A program made the position numbers and the translations under genes. Under the pieces are notes generated by a model. The model was not told the DNA's origin and searched no databases. It saw only the letters and a program-made list of their open reading frames with translations. A stretch of 64,000 nucleotides of DNA from Deltaproteobacteria bacterium RIFCSPHIGHO2_01_FULL_43_49. GTDB lineage: Bacteria > UBA10199 > SPLOWO2-01-44-7. Location of the stretch: contig MGRG01000003.1 of NCBI GenBank assembly GCA_001798075.1, positions 1-64,000 on the forward strand, in the 5' to 3' direction. Below are positions 44,611 to 54,527 of the stretch, piece after piece (the first letter of the stretch is position 1; each line of letters opens with the position of its first letter).

Positions 44611-45437
44611 GGATATTTTAAAACCAAAACTTCTTCTAACTTAGAAAAATCCACGGTCGGCACCACATCCGCATCTAAAAAAATTCCGAAGCGATTATTG
44701 GAAATAGTCTCCACGGTGCCAACCAATAAACCCTTCGGAAAAAGCTGATCCAAGCCAGAAGTGATCACGACGTCACTGATCTGTAAGTCACTGGTGCGAT
44801 TGAGATACTCTAAACGGGTGAGGAAATAGCCGGGCCTCAATTCGGTATCTTTAGCCATGCCGACCAAAAGCCCGCGCACGCGGGAACGCTCCACAATCAC
44901 ATCCACGCTGCTTGCAGGATCAATGACCAACAAAACAATGGCCTCATTAGAAAAAACGGGTCCAACCTTTCCCACCAACCCATCCATCGCAACAACCGGC
45001 ATATCGGTCTTCACACCCTGAGAACTCCCCTTATTAATTTTTATACTTTTATATTCGGAACGGGGGTCATACCCGATGATTTTGGCGGCAATGGAATCGG
45101 GCCAAGAATTCTGTTTCAAAGACAAAACATCATTTAATCGCTGATTTTCAAAAACCAACTCATCAAATGTCACCACTTTTTGACGAAGTATCTTCAATTC
45201 ATTCTCAAGCGCAATATTTCTTTTCCCGGCACCAACCAGATAGAGATAGTGTTTCCAATGATCCGCCACTTGATTTTTTGACCAAGATAAAACCGATGTG
45301 ACGGGAGAGATCAAATTGAGAGCCCACTGTTCATACCAAAGGGCGCGATGTGTCCTTGTCGAAAGGAGCGACAAGAAAAATAGTGTAAGAATGATGGGGA
45401 TCAGATATTGCCAAACTGGTCTTAAATTTTTATTCAA
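44607..45437 (-). CDS. mreC: Rod-shape determining protein MreC
   Basis: 276 residues: N-terminal membrane helix (about 10-28), a coiled coil near 65-110, then the periplasmic beta domain with KIIGYDPRSEYKSIKINKG, DMPVVAMDGLVGKVG and a late ITSGLDQLFPKGLLVG. Scaffold linking MreB to PBP2/RodA. Confidence 0.95.
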   Translation of the reverse strand: MNKNLRPVWQYLIPIILTLFFLSLLSTRTHRALWYEQWALNLISPVTSVLSWSKNQVADHWKHYLYLVGAGKRNIALENELKILRQKVVTFDELVFENQRLNDVLSLKQNSWPDSIAAKIIGYDPRSEYKSIKINKGSSQGVKTDMPVVAMDGLVGKVGPVFSNEAIVLLVIDPASSVDVIVERSRVRGLLVGMAKDTELRPGYFLTRLEYLNRTSDLQISDVVITSGLDQLFPKGLLVGTVETISNNRFGIFLDADVVPTVDFSKLEEVLVLKYP

Positions 45438-45455
45438 GGGCAGGTAAAAAAACTT

Positions 45456-46541
<1,086 letters not shown>

Positions 46542-46544
46542 CTA

Positions 46545-46650
46545 TATCTTCTCCGGCCTATCTGTCCATGGTGTGGGGGCAGGAGTGTTTGCTGTGGGGT
46601 TTAGTTAGGGGCCCCCACAGAAACACGGAGGGACAGGACCTATTCACTCC
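46545..46650 (-). repeat. Palindromic intergenic element, copy A
   Basis: On the minus strand: GGTCCTGTCCCTCCGTGTTT, then a stem TCTGTGGGG, the loop GCCCCTAACTAAA and CCCCACAG with AAACAC closing. It aligns with 56630-56722, with paired changes in the stem. It lies in the divergent region between mreB and the PpiD-like gene. Confidence 0.65.
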
Positions 46651-46735
46651 AACTCAATATTATCAAGGCGTTTTTCGCAAAAGGCGGAGAAGATCGTAAT
46701 TTGACTCGAGAGACAATTTTGGTTATGGGGCTTGC

Positions 46736-47716
46736 ATGCTTGATGTCATGCGAAAACATGCGGGATGGGGGCTGAAAGTTGTTTTGGGCGTCATCATTGT
46801 CACCTTTGTCTTTTTCTTCGGTTATACCCAGCTACGCGAAGGAGGAAGAGATGCCACCGCCATTCAAGTAGGCAAAGAAATCATCTCCTTTTCAAAATAT
46901 CGCTTTTTTTATGAAAATAATTACGAACAAATGCGTGCCAATTTTCAAGGCCAAGAAATCCCTGACTTCTTGATAAAAAATATCCAAAATTCTACACAAC
47001 AACAATTGATCTTCCGAGCCATGATGAAACAATTCGCGAAAGGATTAGGCATTGTTGTCTCCGACATCGAATTGGCAAAAAAATTGCCGGAAATTCTTGC
47101 CCAAGATGGGGAACTGGCAAAGGTAGTTCTGGTCAACAATAACATAGATCCCGTTGCTTATAAAAATTTTCTGCAAGGATTTTACCTCCGAAGCGGATTT
47201 TCTTATGAAGAGCTCATTCGTGAAGATCTTCACATGAAAAAATTTCAAGAGTGGGCAAAACAACAAACAACAAAGGTAGAAGGATTGTCCAAAAACTCCC
47301 AATGGAATTTTGAAACCGCCATTTTAAACGGCGAAGATAAACAAACATTGGCTGAAGAAATTCAAAAAATGTGGAATAAGGGAAAAGAAGCCACCCCACT
47401 TTTGAAAAAAGATAATATCAAAACAGAAAAAACGGGTTTTATTTCTATTTCTGAAAGGCAAAAAATATTCCCGCATCCTCTAACTCTGGACGAATATGCG
47501 GGCCTTTTTTCCTTGACCAAACCGAAATCAGCCCCTGAAAAACCATATTCGGAGGAAAAGAATTTTCTGGTGGTGAGGCTTGTGGAAAAAAAGAAGTCTC
47601 CTGAAAAAGACCCGAGACTGACACCCCAAGAATCGGCTTCGTTGATTGATGCCTGGTATCGGACCTTCGCTGACAAAACAAAAGTCAAATCGTTTATCTC
47701 TCCAGAAGAATTGTGA
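46736..47716 (+). CDS. PpiD/SurA N-terminal-like membrane-anchored chaperone without PPIase domain
   Basis: 326 residues. MRKHAGWGLKVVLGVIIVTFV is the short cytoplasmic start plus single membrane helix of PpiD/SurA_N_3 proteins, followed by FFFGYTQ. The SurA-type N-terminal region (about 45-185) has ISFSKYRFFYENNYEQMR and paired helices. The rest is Lys/Glu-rich with FLVVRLVEKK near the end, but the parvulin motifs are not visible, so it is probably a chaperone for outer-membrane proteins, not an isomerase. GGGG precedes the ATG by six bases. Overlaps the cca start by GTGA. Confidence 0.75.
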   Translation: MLDVMRKHAGWGLKVVLGVIIVTFVFFFGYTQLREGGRDATAIQVGKEIISFSKYRFFYENNYEQMRANFQGQEIPDFLIKNIQNSTQQQLIFRAMMKQFAKGLGIVVSDIELAKKLPEILAQDGELAKVVLVNNNIDPVAYKNFLQGFYLRSGFSYEELIREDLHMKKFQEWAKQQTTKVEGLSKNSQWNFETAILNGEDKQTLAEEIQKMWNKGKEATPLLKKDNIKTEKTGFISISERQKIFPHPLTLDEYAGLFSLTKPKSAPEKPYSEEKNFLVVRLVEKKKSPEKDPRLTPQESASLIDAWYRTFADKTKVKSFISPEEL

Positions 47717-49101
47717 CAAAAGCATCAGCACTAAAATTCCTGGACGCACTTTTGCAAAGTGGTGGGGAAGTTTATGAAGTGGGGGGGACGGTCAGGGATC
47801 GTCTCTTGAACTTGCCTCACAAAGATAAAGATTTGCTTGTCCGAAAACTGGATATCGAAAAATTGAAAGCCCTACTCTCTCCTTATGGAAAAGTTGCGGT
47901 GGTGGGAAAAGCCTTTGGCGTTTTGAAATTCACACCGCATTTAGATCCTTCCAACATTTTTGATATCGCTTTGCCTCGCAAAGAACAATCGACCGGTGTT
48001 GGCCACCGCGATTTTGAAGTCGACTATGATCCCAATTTGCCTGTTGAAGAGGACCTAGGGAGAAGAGATTTCACTATTAACGCAATGGCTTTTGATTTGA
48101 AAAGCGAAAAACTGATTGATCGCTTCAATGGTCAACAGGATCTACAAAATAAAATTTTGAGACAAGTTTTTGAAAAAGCCTTTGAGGAGGACCCCCTCAG
48201 ACTTGTTCGAGCGGTTCAATTTGCGGCGCGCTTTGGTCTTACCATTGAACCCAAAACATTTGATTCCATGAAAATGCACGCCAAGCTCATTGATACTGTC
48301 TCCCCGGAGCGCATTATCGAAGAGCTAAAAAAGCTTTTGACAGCTCCGGTCCCCTCTTTAGGGTTAGAAATGATGCGTGAGGCCGGTTTGTTGCACCTTG
48401 TTTTGCCGGAAGTCGAAGGCCTGATTGGGATTGAACAAGACAAAAGGCCGGGCGATGATGTCTATAAACATACGTTGAGAGTCCTGGATGCAGCAAGAAA
48501 CGATCCCTATCTGGAAAATTCAGGCGATGTTGAATTATTACTGGCAGCCCTTTTTCATGATGTGGGCAAAAAAACAACAAGACGCTATGACAAAGCTAAA
48601 GACAGGATTGTTTTTTACAGTCATCAACTGGTCTCCAAAAGAATGGCAAAAAAATGGCTTCAAAAGATGAAAGTGACTACCATTGGGGTCCATCCAGAAA
48701 ATGTAGAAACATTGGTGGAAAACCATATGTTTGAAACCAAATCCTATTTTACCGACAAGGCGATCCGCCGATTCGTCAATAAAGTAGGACAAGACTTGAT
48801 CTATAAACTTCTTGATTTAAGGCTTGCCGACAATCGCGGAGGGAAACACCCTCGTTCTATCAAAGGGGTGCTAAAAATGCGTGAGCGCGTTAAAGAAGAA
48901 TTGGCCAAAAAGCCCCCTTTTGGCGCTGGCGATTTGGCCATCAACGGACATGATTTAATGAACATTGGCATTCCAGCCGGTCCACAGATGGGAAAAATCA
49001 TAAAGCAGCTTGTCGAATTGGTTTTGGATGATCCCAAACTGAACACAAAGGAACATTTGCTGGCATTGGTTAAAGAAATGGCTCATAATAGCGCCGCATG
49101 A
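47713..49101 (+). CDS. cca: CCA-adding tRNA nucleotidyltransferase with HD domain
   Basis: 462 residues. Poly(A)-polymerase head with VYEVGGTVRDRLLNLPHKD (GG and DxD-type region), RRDFTINAMAFDL, and the RNA-binding segment EDPLRLVRAVQFAARFG. A C-terminal HD phosphohydrolase domain has HTLRVLDAA and LFHDVGKKTT. GTG start overlaps the upstream stop (GTGA). Could alternatively be a poly(A) polymerase of the same family; the HD domain favours CCA/tRNA processing. Confidence 0.9.
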   Translation: MTKASALKFLDALLQSGGEVYEVGGTVRDRLLNLPHKDKDLLVRKLDIEKLKALLSPYGKVAVVGKAFGVLKFTPHLDPSNIFDIALPRKEQSTGVGHRDFEVDYDPNLPVEEDLGRRDFTINAMAFDLKSEKLIDRFNGQQDLQNKILRQVFEKAFEEDPLRLVRAVQFAARFGLTIEPKTFDSMKMHAKLIDTVSPERIIEELKKLLTAPVPSLGLEMMREAGLLHLVLPEVEGLIGIEQDKRPGDDVYKHTLRVLDAARNDPYLENSGDVELLLAALFHDVGKKTTRRYDKAKDRIVFYSHQLVSKRMAKKWLQKMKVTTIGVHPENVETLVENHMFETKSYFTDKAIRRFVNKVGQDLIYKLLDLRLADNRGGKHPRSIKGVLKMRERVKEELAKKPPFGAGDLAINGHDLMNIGIPAGPQMGKIIKQLVELVLDDPKLNTKEHLLALVKEMAHNSAA

Positions 49102-49463
49102 AAATAAAAATCCCAAAAGGCAAACCGCAAAAAAGTAGAGGAGCATGGCAAAGAAAACCGGTGACCAAAGTCAAAGAATCTGCAAAAACCTACAAAAGAA
49201 AATGGGGCTTAGAAGATTTTGTCGAATCGGTGGATAAAGTGATGCAAAAGCAAGAAAAGGAGAACCCTACTATGAAACAAGTCCATGCCCAACTCTCTCC
49301 TGAATGGAAGCGTGTGAGTGAAAAGATCGGCCAGCTTTTGATGTTGACCGATGCAAAAGAGATCGATCGGTTGCGTGAAGAAGTGGTTCAAGAAGGAGAA
49401 ATAGCGACTCGCGTTTTAATCGATTTTCTTTTAGCCATCAAAAATCAATCTGGCCAATCCTGA
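49098..49463 (+). CDS. Small basic protein of unknown function
   Basis: 121 residues, starting by ATGA overlap with cca and so co-translated. The first ~30 residues are strongly basic (KIKIPKGKPQKSRGAWQRKP), the rest helical and charged (WKRVSEKIGQLLMLTDAKEI). No recognised family. The basic start suggests nucleic-acid or ribosome binding (inference). Confidence 0.6.
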   Translation: MKIKIPKGKPQKSRGAWQRKPVTKVKESAKTYKRKWGLEDFVESVDKVMQKQEKENPTMKQVHAQLSPEWKRVSEKIGQLLMLTDAKEIDRLREEVVQEGEIATRVLIDFLLAIKNQSGQS

Positions 49464-49521
49464 ATCTTTTTTAGAAAGAAATTGTGTCCACTCCCCTCTT
49501 CTTTACTGAGCTTGTTTCCTC

Positions 49522-49674
49522 CTGGCTACCTGGCGTAGAGGGAGTGCAAGGGACGTTATCAAATTTGGGAGGCCCCAAATTTGCACTCTCGCTCGGCCAT
49601 TTTATTGTCCATCCCCACAAGGTGAAAATGGCCTGCGCGAAGCCCTTTCACCCCCTCTCCGCCACGCCAGTCGG
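49522..49674 (+). repeat. Three-stem structured repeat, copy 3
   Basis: Outer arm TGGCGTAGAGGGAGTGCAAG pairs with CTTTCACCCCCTCTCCGCCA. Hairpin A is AAATTTGGGAGGCCCCAAATTT. Hairpin B is CTCGGCCATTTT ... GAAAATGGCCTGCG. It lies between two convergent genes, so it could also act as a terminator. Confidence 0.75.
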
Positions 49675-49691
49675 AAACACACTCCATTTTA

Positions 49692-50318
49692 TTATATTCC
49701 TTTTGCATTTTCCCTTAGAGCATATTCAGCAGCACTATGCAGAAAACTTTTTAAGTCTTCATCTTTCATATAATGGCAAATGGCTCTGTCCGGCGTCTTT
49801 TTTTCCCAGCTGGGCACTAAAAATCTTACAACGTTATTATAAAAGCTGACCCCCCATGAATATTGAAAGTCACAAGGAACGAGGACCACAAACCTTTGGT
49901 TATCTAAATCTGCAAATGGCATGCTTATAACTTCCTTTAGACGACCATGGTTAGCATGCTCAATATTAAATCTCACAACCGCATCCACATGAAAGCCACC
50001 TGGTGCAATTCGTTTGAGCATTACTCGATCTAAATCGGACAGCGATTGCCACACCCGAACAAACTGATCAACTTGCTTCTGAGCTCCACGCCCTTCACTG
50101 TCTAATCTAGACCCTTCGTCTTCAAATTCATATGATTCCGATAAATTGACATTATCAATAGGAAGCCTCAATCCTATTGGAGATTGGATCGTTCCCGGAA
50201 AGGTTTCTTCATCATAAGTGGCTTTTATTGGTCGGATTGATTTTCCTTCGAACTTTAAATTAAAACTCTCTGGTTTTCCGTACCCATCCCGTATTGTTTC
50301 AATAACGAAGTCAGACAT
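49692..50318 (-). CDS. Unknown 208-residue protein
   Basis: No family recognised. Predicted soluble, acidic in the middle (SYEFEDEGSRLDSEGRGAQK), with a beta-rich half containing FVVLVPCDFQYSWGVSFYNN and FLVPSWEKK. No signal peptide. It lies apart from the infB operon, starts about 60 bases after the small gene at 50382-50588, and is possibly accessory. Confidence 0.5.
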   Translation of the reverse strand: MSDFVIETIRDGYGKPESFNLKFEGKSIRPIKATYDEETFPGTIQSPIGLRLPIDNVNLSESYEFEDEGSRLDSEGRGAQKQVDQFVRVWQSLSDLDRVMLKRIAPGGFHVDAVVRFNIEHANHGRLKEVISMPFADLDNQRFVVLVPCDFQYSWGVSFYNNVVRFLVPSWEKKTPDRAICHYMKDEDLKSFLHSAAEYALRENAKGI

Positions 50319-50381
50319 ATTTTCCTCCTTTGTTTATTGCTCGCCTCAAATTCCTCGGTTCTATTCGTGAAAATATTCAAT

Positions 50382-50588
50382 TCACTTTATGACGGCACGT
50401 GCAAAGCTCGGTAAATAAAGACTTCCTAAAGTTGCTGAAGAAACCGCTTTGCCCAGATCTGGCCAATGCTCCTTGGCATCCATTTTTAAATCCTCCGGAT
50501 AGTTATCGTCTCGCATCAAAAAAAGTTGTGTGGTTTTTGGTGTTTTTTTTAACGTTCCTAACCGAGCGATATTATTATGTTTTCCCAA
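50382..50588 (-). CDS. Possible small protein downstream of truB
   Basis: 68 residues, starting 14 bases inside the end of truB. No family recognised. The overlap position suits a coupled gene, but the composition gives no support, and rpsO, often found here, is not present. Confidence 0.3.
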   Translation of the reverse strand: MGKHNNIARLGTLKKTPKTTQLFLMRDDNYPEDLKMDAKEHWPDLGKAVSSATLGSLYLPSFARAVIK

Positions 50589-51228
50589 AGTCTATAGCAT
50601 CTTCCAACCCGAAGGGTTCAGAGCGCAAACGCCGGAGCGCTGTGATGTGCGCGCCACAGCCGAGTTTTTCACCAATATCGTGGGCTAAAGAACGGACATA
50701 GGTCCCGGAGGAACATCGAGTTTTCAACGTCACATAACCATCATTACCATATGGTAACAGGTACCCTGTGGTAATGAGGTCGAGAGAGTGAATGGTGATT
50801 TTGCGTGGAGTGACTGTTACCTCTTTTCCTTCTCTGGCCAATTTGTAGAGGGGTTTTCCATGTTGTTTGAGGGCCGAATAGACAGGAGGAATCTGTAAAA
50901 TTTCGCCGGTGAATTCTGGCAGAAGTTCTTTTATTTTTTCCAACGCATCAGGCGGTACCTCTTTTGTTGCAACAATTTTTCCCTGTGAATCATAAGTATC
51001 CGTTTCAAGCCCCAGCTTCATCGTGAATTCATATTCTTTATCTTTTCCTAAAAAAATGGATTGAAGTTTGGTGGCTTCATCTAACAAAATAATGAGAACG
51101 CCTGTGGCCAAAGGATCGAGGGTACCTGCATGCCCAACTTTTTTGACATTTAGTTGTTTTTTGAAATATTGACAGATGTCGTGTGAAGTTGGCCCCGATG
51201 GCTTGTCGACAACTAAAATGCCCTTCAT
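50575..51228 (-). CDS. truB: tRNA pseudouridine-55 synthase, short form
   Basis: 217 residues. GILVDKPSGPTSHDICQY, catalytic Asp in VGHAGTLDPLATGVLI, then RCSSGTYVRSLAHDIGEKLG. It ends soon after the catalytic domain (LRRLRSEPFGLEDAIDF), lacking the C-terminal PUA/TruB-C region that brings the family to about 300 residues. Last of the infB-linked genes. Confidence 0.93.
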   Translation of the reverse strand: MKGILVVDKPSGPTSHDICQYFKKQLNVKKVGHAGTLDPLATGVLIILLDEATKLQSIFLGKDKEYEFTMKLGLETDTYDSQGKIVATKEVPPDALEKIKELLPEFTGEILQIPPVYSALKQHGKPLYKLAREGKEVTVTPRKITIHSLDLITTGYLLPYGNDGYVTLKTRCSSGTYVRSLAHDIGEKLGCGAHITALRRLRSEPFGLEDAIDFGKT

Positions 51229-51230
51229 AA

Positions 51231-51345
51231 AAAATTAAAAACTAAAAGTTAAAAACAAAAAACACAAACCAAAAATAAGAAATTTTAATTTTTCATATGT
51301 GTTTTTTATTTTTGGTGTTTAATTTTTAACTTTTCCTTCACTTCT
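51231..51345. repeat. AT-rich inverted repeat between nrnA and truB
   Basis: One arm reads AAAAGTTAAAAACAAAAAAC then ACAAACCAAAAATAA (about 51246-51281). The other (about 51304-51345) is its imperfect reverse complement and contains the last codons of nrnA. The outer part has a 7-bp period (TTAAAAA, CTAAAAG). It may serve as a terminator or processing hairpin. Confidence 0.6.
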
Positions 51346-52280
51346 GCTGCAATTTGTTTTTTTGCGCTGGCTAAATCGGAGGCAATAACGCAGCCAGCTG
51401 CATGTTCATGCCCACCACCACCGAAACGTTTTGCAATTTTGGAGACGTCGACTCTCGTTTTAGAACGAAGGCTTACCTTGATCTTTCCATCGTTCATTTC
51501 GCGAAATAAGGCAGAGACTTCAACACCCGCAATCGATCGGGGAAAATTTGCGAACTCATCGGAGAGCCCCTCATCGGCATTCGCTTCTTTAAGCATCGCC
51601 TGAGCCACATCCATCGAGGCATATTGACCATTGAAATCAACGTGCAGAGACCTCAGAGAAACTCCCAACAAACGATAACGAGCCAGCGGATTGGTCTCCT
51701 CCAAATTTCTGGCTACAAGCCAAGGATCAGCCCCCTTGCTCAATAATTCAGCAGCCAGTTTAAAAACGGATGCCGTTGTATTCGAATAGCGAAACGAACC
51801 GGTATCAACTGTTAAGGTACAATAAACCAGATTTGCAATTTCCGGAGTGATTTTGATCTTCATTTTTTTCAAAAGATCATAGACCACACAACCGGTTGAG
51901 GCGGCCTTGGGGTCAATCCAATCGATATCTCCTACTTTTTGATCCAAAAGGTGATGGTCGATGCAAATCAGTTTTCCAAATTTTTTCGCGTCCACAGCTT
52001 GTGCAAACTCTGTTGCCACCCGCTTAGGCTGGGCACAGTCAAGCATGACAGCACAATCAAAAGAGCGCTTTGGCAAAACGTTCGTAATGGTTTTCGAAAA
52101 AGGAAGAAATTTTAGATTGAATGGAACAGGATCACGATTGAAAATGATGACTTCTTTTTTCGAACTTTTTAAAGCAAGACCCAATGCCAACGCAGAGCCC
52201 AAGGCATCGCCATCTGGATGGTAGTGGCTAACGATCAGAAAACTTTTTGCGGCCTTCAATGCTTTGATGATTTTATTCAC
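51306..52280 (-). CDS. nrnA: DHH/DHHA1 nanoRNase / pAp phosphatase
   Basis: 324 residues. DHH domain with SHYHPDGDALGSALALGLAL, VMLDCAQ, ICIDHHLLD and a C-terminal DHHA1 domain with RFGGGGHEHAAGCVI. Degrades very short RNAs and pAp. The last codons (KLKIKHQK) lie in the AT-rich inverted repeat, so the C terminus has been altered by it. Confidence 0.93.
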   Translation of the reverse strand: MNKIIKALKAAKSFLIVSHYHPDGDALGSALALGLALKSSKKEVIIFNRDPVPFNLKFLPFSKTITNVLPKRSFDCAVMLDCAQPKRVATEFAQAVDAKKFGKLICIDHHLLDQKVGDIDWIDPKAASTGCVVYDLLKKMKIKITPEIANLVYCTLTVDTGSFRYSNTTASVFKLAAELLSKGADPWLVARNLEETNPLARYRLLGVSLRSLHVDFNGQYASMDVAQAMLKEANADEGLSDEFANFPRSIAGVEVSALFREMNDGKIKVSLRSKTRVDVSKIAKRFGGGGHEHAAGCVIASDLASAKKQIAAEVKEKLKIKHQK

Positions 52281-52286
52281 TGGAAA

Positions 52287-54524
52287 TTATGCGAGTTTCT
52301 GCGCTGTTTCTTCTAAAACAAAGTCTTCGATGACATCTCCCTCTTTGATATCATTGAAATTCTCGATTCCGATACCACACTCATTGCCGCTGACAACTTC
52401 TCTTGCATCATCTTTGAAGCGTTTCAGCGAACCAATTTTACCTTGATAAATGATGGCCCCATCGCGAATGAGGCGAACCTGAGCCCCACGACGAATCACT
52501 CCTTCGGTCACCCCGCAACCAGCAATGGTTCCAATTTTGGAAACTTTGAAGGCTTGTTTGACGGAAGCCCTCCCCAAAAATTTCTCGGTGATGGTTGGTT
52601 TTAAGAGTCCCTCCATCGCTTTTTTGATATCATCCAAAACTTCATAAATAATCGAGTGGAGTCTAATTTCAATTCCCTCTCTCTCGGCAAGGCTGCGCGC
52701 TTTTCCTTCTGGTGCAACATTAAAACCAATGATGACTGCCTTGGAGGCCTGGGCCAGCATCACATCACTCTCTGTAATACCGCCCGTTCCCATATGAAGA
52801 ATTTTGACCGACACTTTTTCTGTACCAAGCTTTGTCAACGATTCAGCCAGCGCTTCCACAGAGCCGGCCACATCGGCCTTGATCACAAGCGGCAATTCGT
52901 GAGCTTCTCCCTTGGAAATCTGTGCCTGTAATTCTTCCAGTGAAACTCTTGAAGATTTTGTGAGCCCCGCACTGCGCCTTTTGGTTTGGCGCGTCTCGGC
53001 AATCCGTTTGGCATCTCTTTCATCTTCAACACCAAACAATTCTTCCCCCGCTTCAGGAACAGCATTAAGCCCCAACAATTCAATCGGCTTGGAGGGATAA
53101 GCAACTTCGACAGGAGTCCCATCAGCCTGTGTCATCGCACGAACTTTTCCATAACTTAAACCGGCAACAATATAATCCCCTGTTTTGAGTTGCCCACTTT
53201 GGATCAAAGCGCTGGCAACGGGCCCTCTCCCTTTATCCATTCTCGATTCGATAATCACTCCCTTGGCCTTTCCAGTCGCAACGGCTTTTAACTCTTTCAC
53301 CTCTGCTGTGAGGAGAATCATTTCCAAAAGGTGATCGAGTCCCTCACCCGATTTGGCAGAAGTGTTAATGCAAACCACATCTCCCCCCCACTCTTCAGCA
53401 ACCAATCCATGTTCGGTTAACTGCCTTTTAACTTTTTCTGGCTCGGCCTGTGGTTTATCAATTTTATTGACCGCCACAATAATGGGGACACCGGCGGCTT
53501 TTGCGTGATTAATGGCTTCAACTGTTTGGGGCATAATGCCGTCATCAGCAGCAACGACCAACACGACAATATCGGTGACCTGCGCCCCTCTGGCCCTCAA
53601 CTTCGTAAAGGCCTCATGTCCTGGCGTATCGATAAAGGTAACATTTCCCTTGGGCAAAGAAACTTCATAAGCACCAATATGCTGGGTAATTCCGCCCGCT
53701 TCTTTTTCTGCCACTTTTGTTTTACGAATGGCATCCAAAAGAGAAGTTTTACCATGATCGACATGCCCCATGACCGTCACAACCGGAGCCCTGGTTTGTA
53801 AATCGCCGACTTCCGTCCCTTCTTTTTTCTTGCGAACCTCTTCTTCTTTAAAGGCGGTGTGGACAATTTCATACCCATAATCGGTTGCAAGCAGCGTTGC
53901 CGTGTCAACGTCAATACCTTGGTTGGCAGTCACCATGAGGCCTAGCCCCATCAGTTTCTTGATGATATCTGCCGACTTGATCCCCATCGCCTGCGATAGT
54001 TCAGAAGCCGTAATGGCATGGTCAATTCGGATGACCTTTTTCTCAGTTTTCGTTTCAGTAAGCGTTGTTTTTTTGAACTCGCGACGAGGTAGTTTTTTGC
54101 GTCTTCCTAAAGTTAGGCCAGGTTCAAAAATTTTCTCAACAGAAGGCTCCCAATCTTTCGTCGCCTCGGGGATGACCTCTGGACCCTCTGGCTCACCCCC
54201 GGTGGTCTGCTTGGCATATTGCTTGAGCCCCCCAGCACGTTGAATATCTTCCAAATCCAATTCTGCTTTTGATTTTTTTTTGCGAGGCCCTTTTTTAACC
54301 TTCTCTTCTTTTTCCGGAAGGGAAGGAAGCTCCGGCAGTATAACTGTTTCAGGATGTGCCGCTGGAATCGCTTCTTTTAGAGGAGCCGCTTCTTTTTTTT
54401 CTTCCTTCGCGGAAGAAGAGGTAGGAATCGGCTCTGCCGGCGCAGGAGTCTCTTTGGCTCTGCGCCGAATGACGGTAGGTTTTACTCGCTGTTCATCAAC
54501 TGTTTTCTTGTCAGGGCTATCCAT
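52287..54524 (-). CDS. infB: Translation initiation factor IF-2
   Basis: 745 residues. Low-complexity charged N terminus (about 1-160), IF2_N segment with [20 protein letters not shown] near 170, G domain with [25 protein letters not shown] and NKIDKP, then domains II-IV ending [14 protein letters not shown]. Delivers initiator tRNA to the 30S subunit. Closely follows nusA. Confidence 0.96.
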   Translation of the reverse strand: MDSPDKKTVDEQRVKPTVIRRRAKETPAPAEPIPTSSSAKEEKKEAAPLKEAIPAAHPETVILPELPSLPEKEEKVKKGPRKKKSKAELDLEDIQRAGGLKQYAKQTTGGEPEGPEVIPEATKDWEPSVEKIFEPGLTLGRRKKLPRREFKKTTLTETKTEKKVIRIDHAITASELSQAMGIKSADIIKKLMGLGLMVTANQGIDVDTATLLATDYGYEIVHTAFKEEEVRKKKEGTEVGDLQTRAPVVTVMGHVDHGKTSLLDAIRKTKVAEKEAGGITQHIGAYEVSLPKGNVTFIDTPGHEAFTKLRARGAQVTDIVVLVVAADDGIMPQTVEAINHAKAAGVPIIVAVNKIDKPQAEPEKVKRQLTEHGLVAEEWGGDVVCINTSAKSGEGLDHLLEMILLTAEVKELKAVATGKAKGVIIESRMDKGRGPVASALIQSGQLKTGDYIVAGLSYGKVRAMTQADGTPVEVAYPSKPIELLGLNAVPEAGEELFGVEDERDAKRIAETRQTKRRSAGLTKSSRVSLEELQAQISKGEAHELPLVIKADVAGSVEALAESLTKLGTEKVSVKILHMGTGGITESDVMLAQASKAVIIGFNVAPEGKARSLAEREGIEIRLHSIIYEVLDDIKKAMEGLLKPTITEKFLGRASVKQAFKVSKIGTIAGCGVTEGVIRRGAQVRLIRDGAIIYQGKIGSLKRFKDDAREVVSGNECGIGIENFNDIKEGDVIEDFVLEETAQKLA

Positions 54525-54527
54525 AAT

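Noticed and set aside
46701-46729. TTGACT-17-TATGGG promoter before the PpiD-like gene
   Set aside because: The -10 is weak and would place the transcription start at the ATG itself, so I did not list it as a feature.
49484-49849. 121-codon open frame on the plus strand after the small basic gene
   Set aside because: It covers structured repeat copy 3 and then the antisense of the 208-residue gene.
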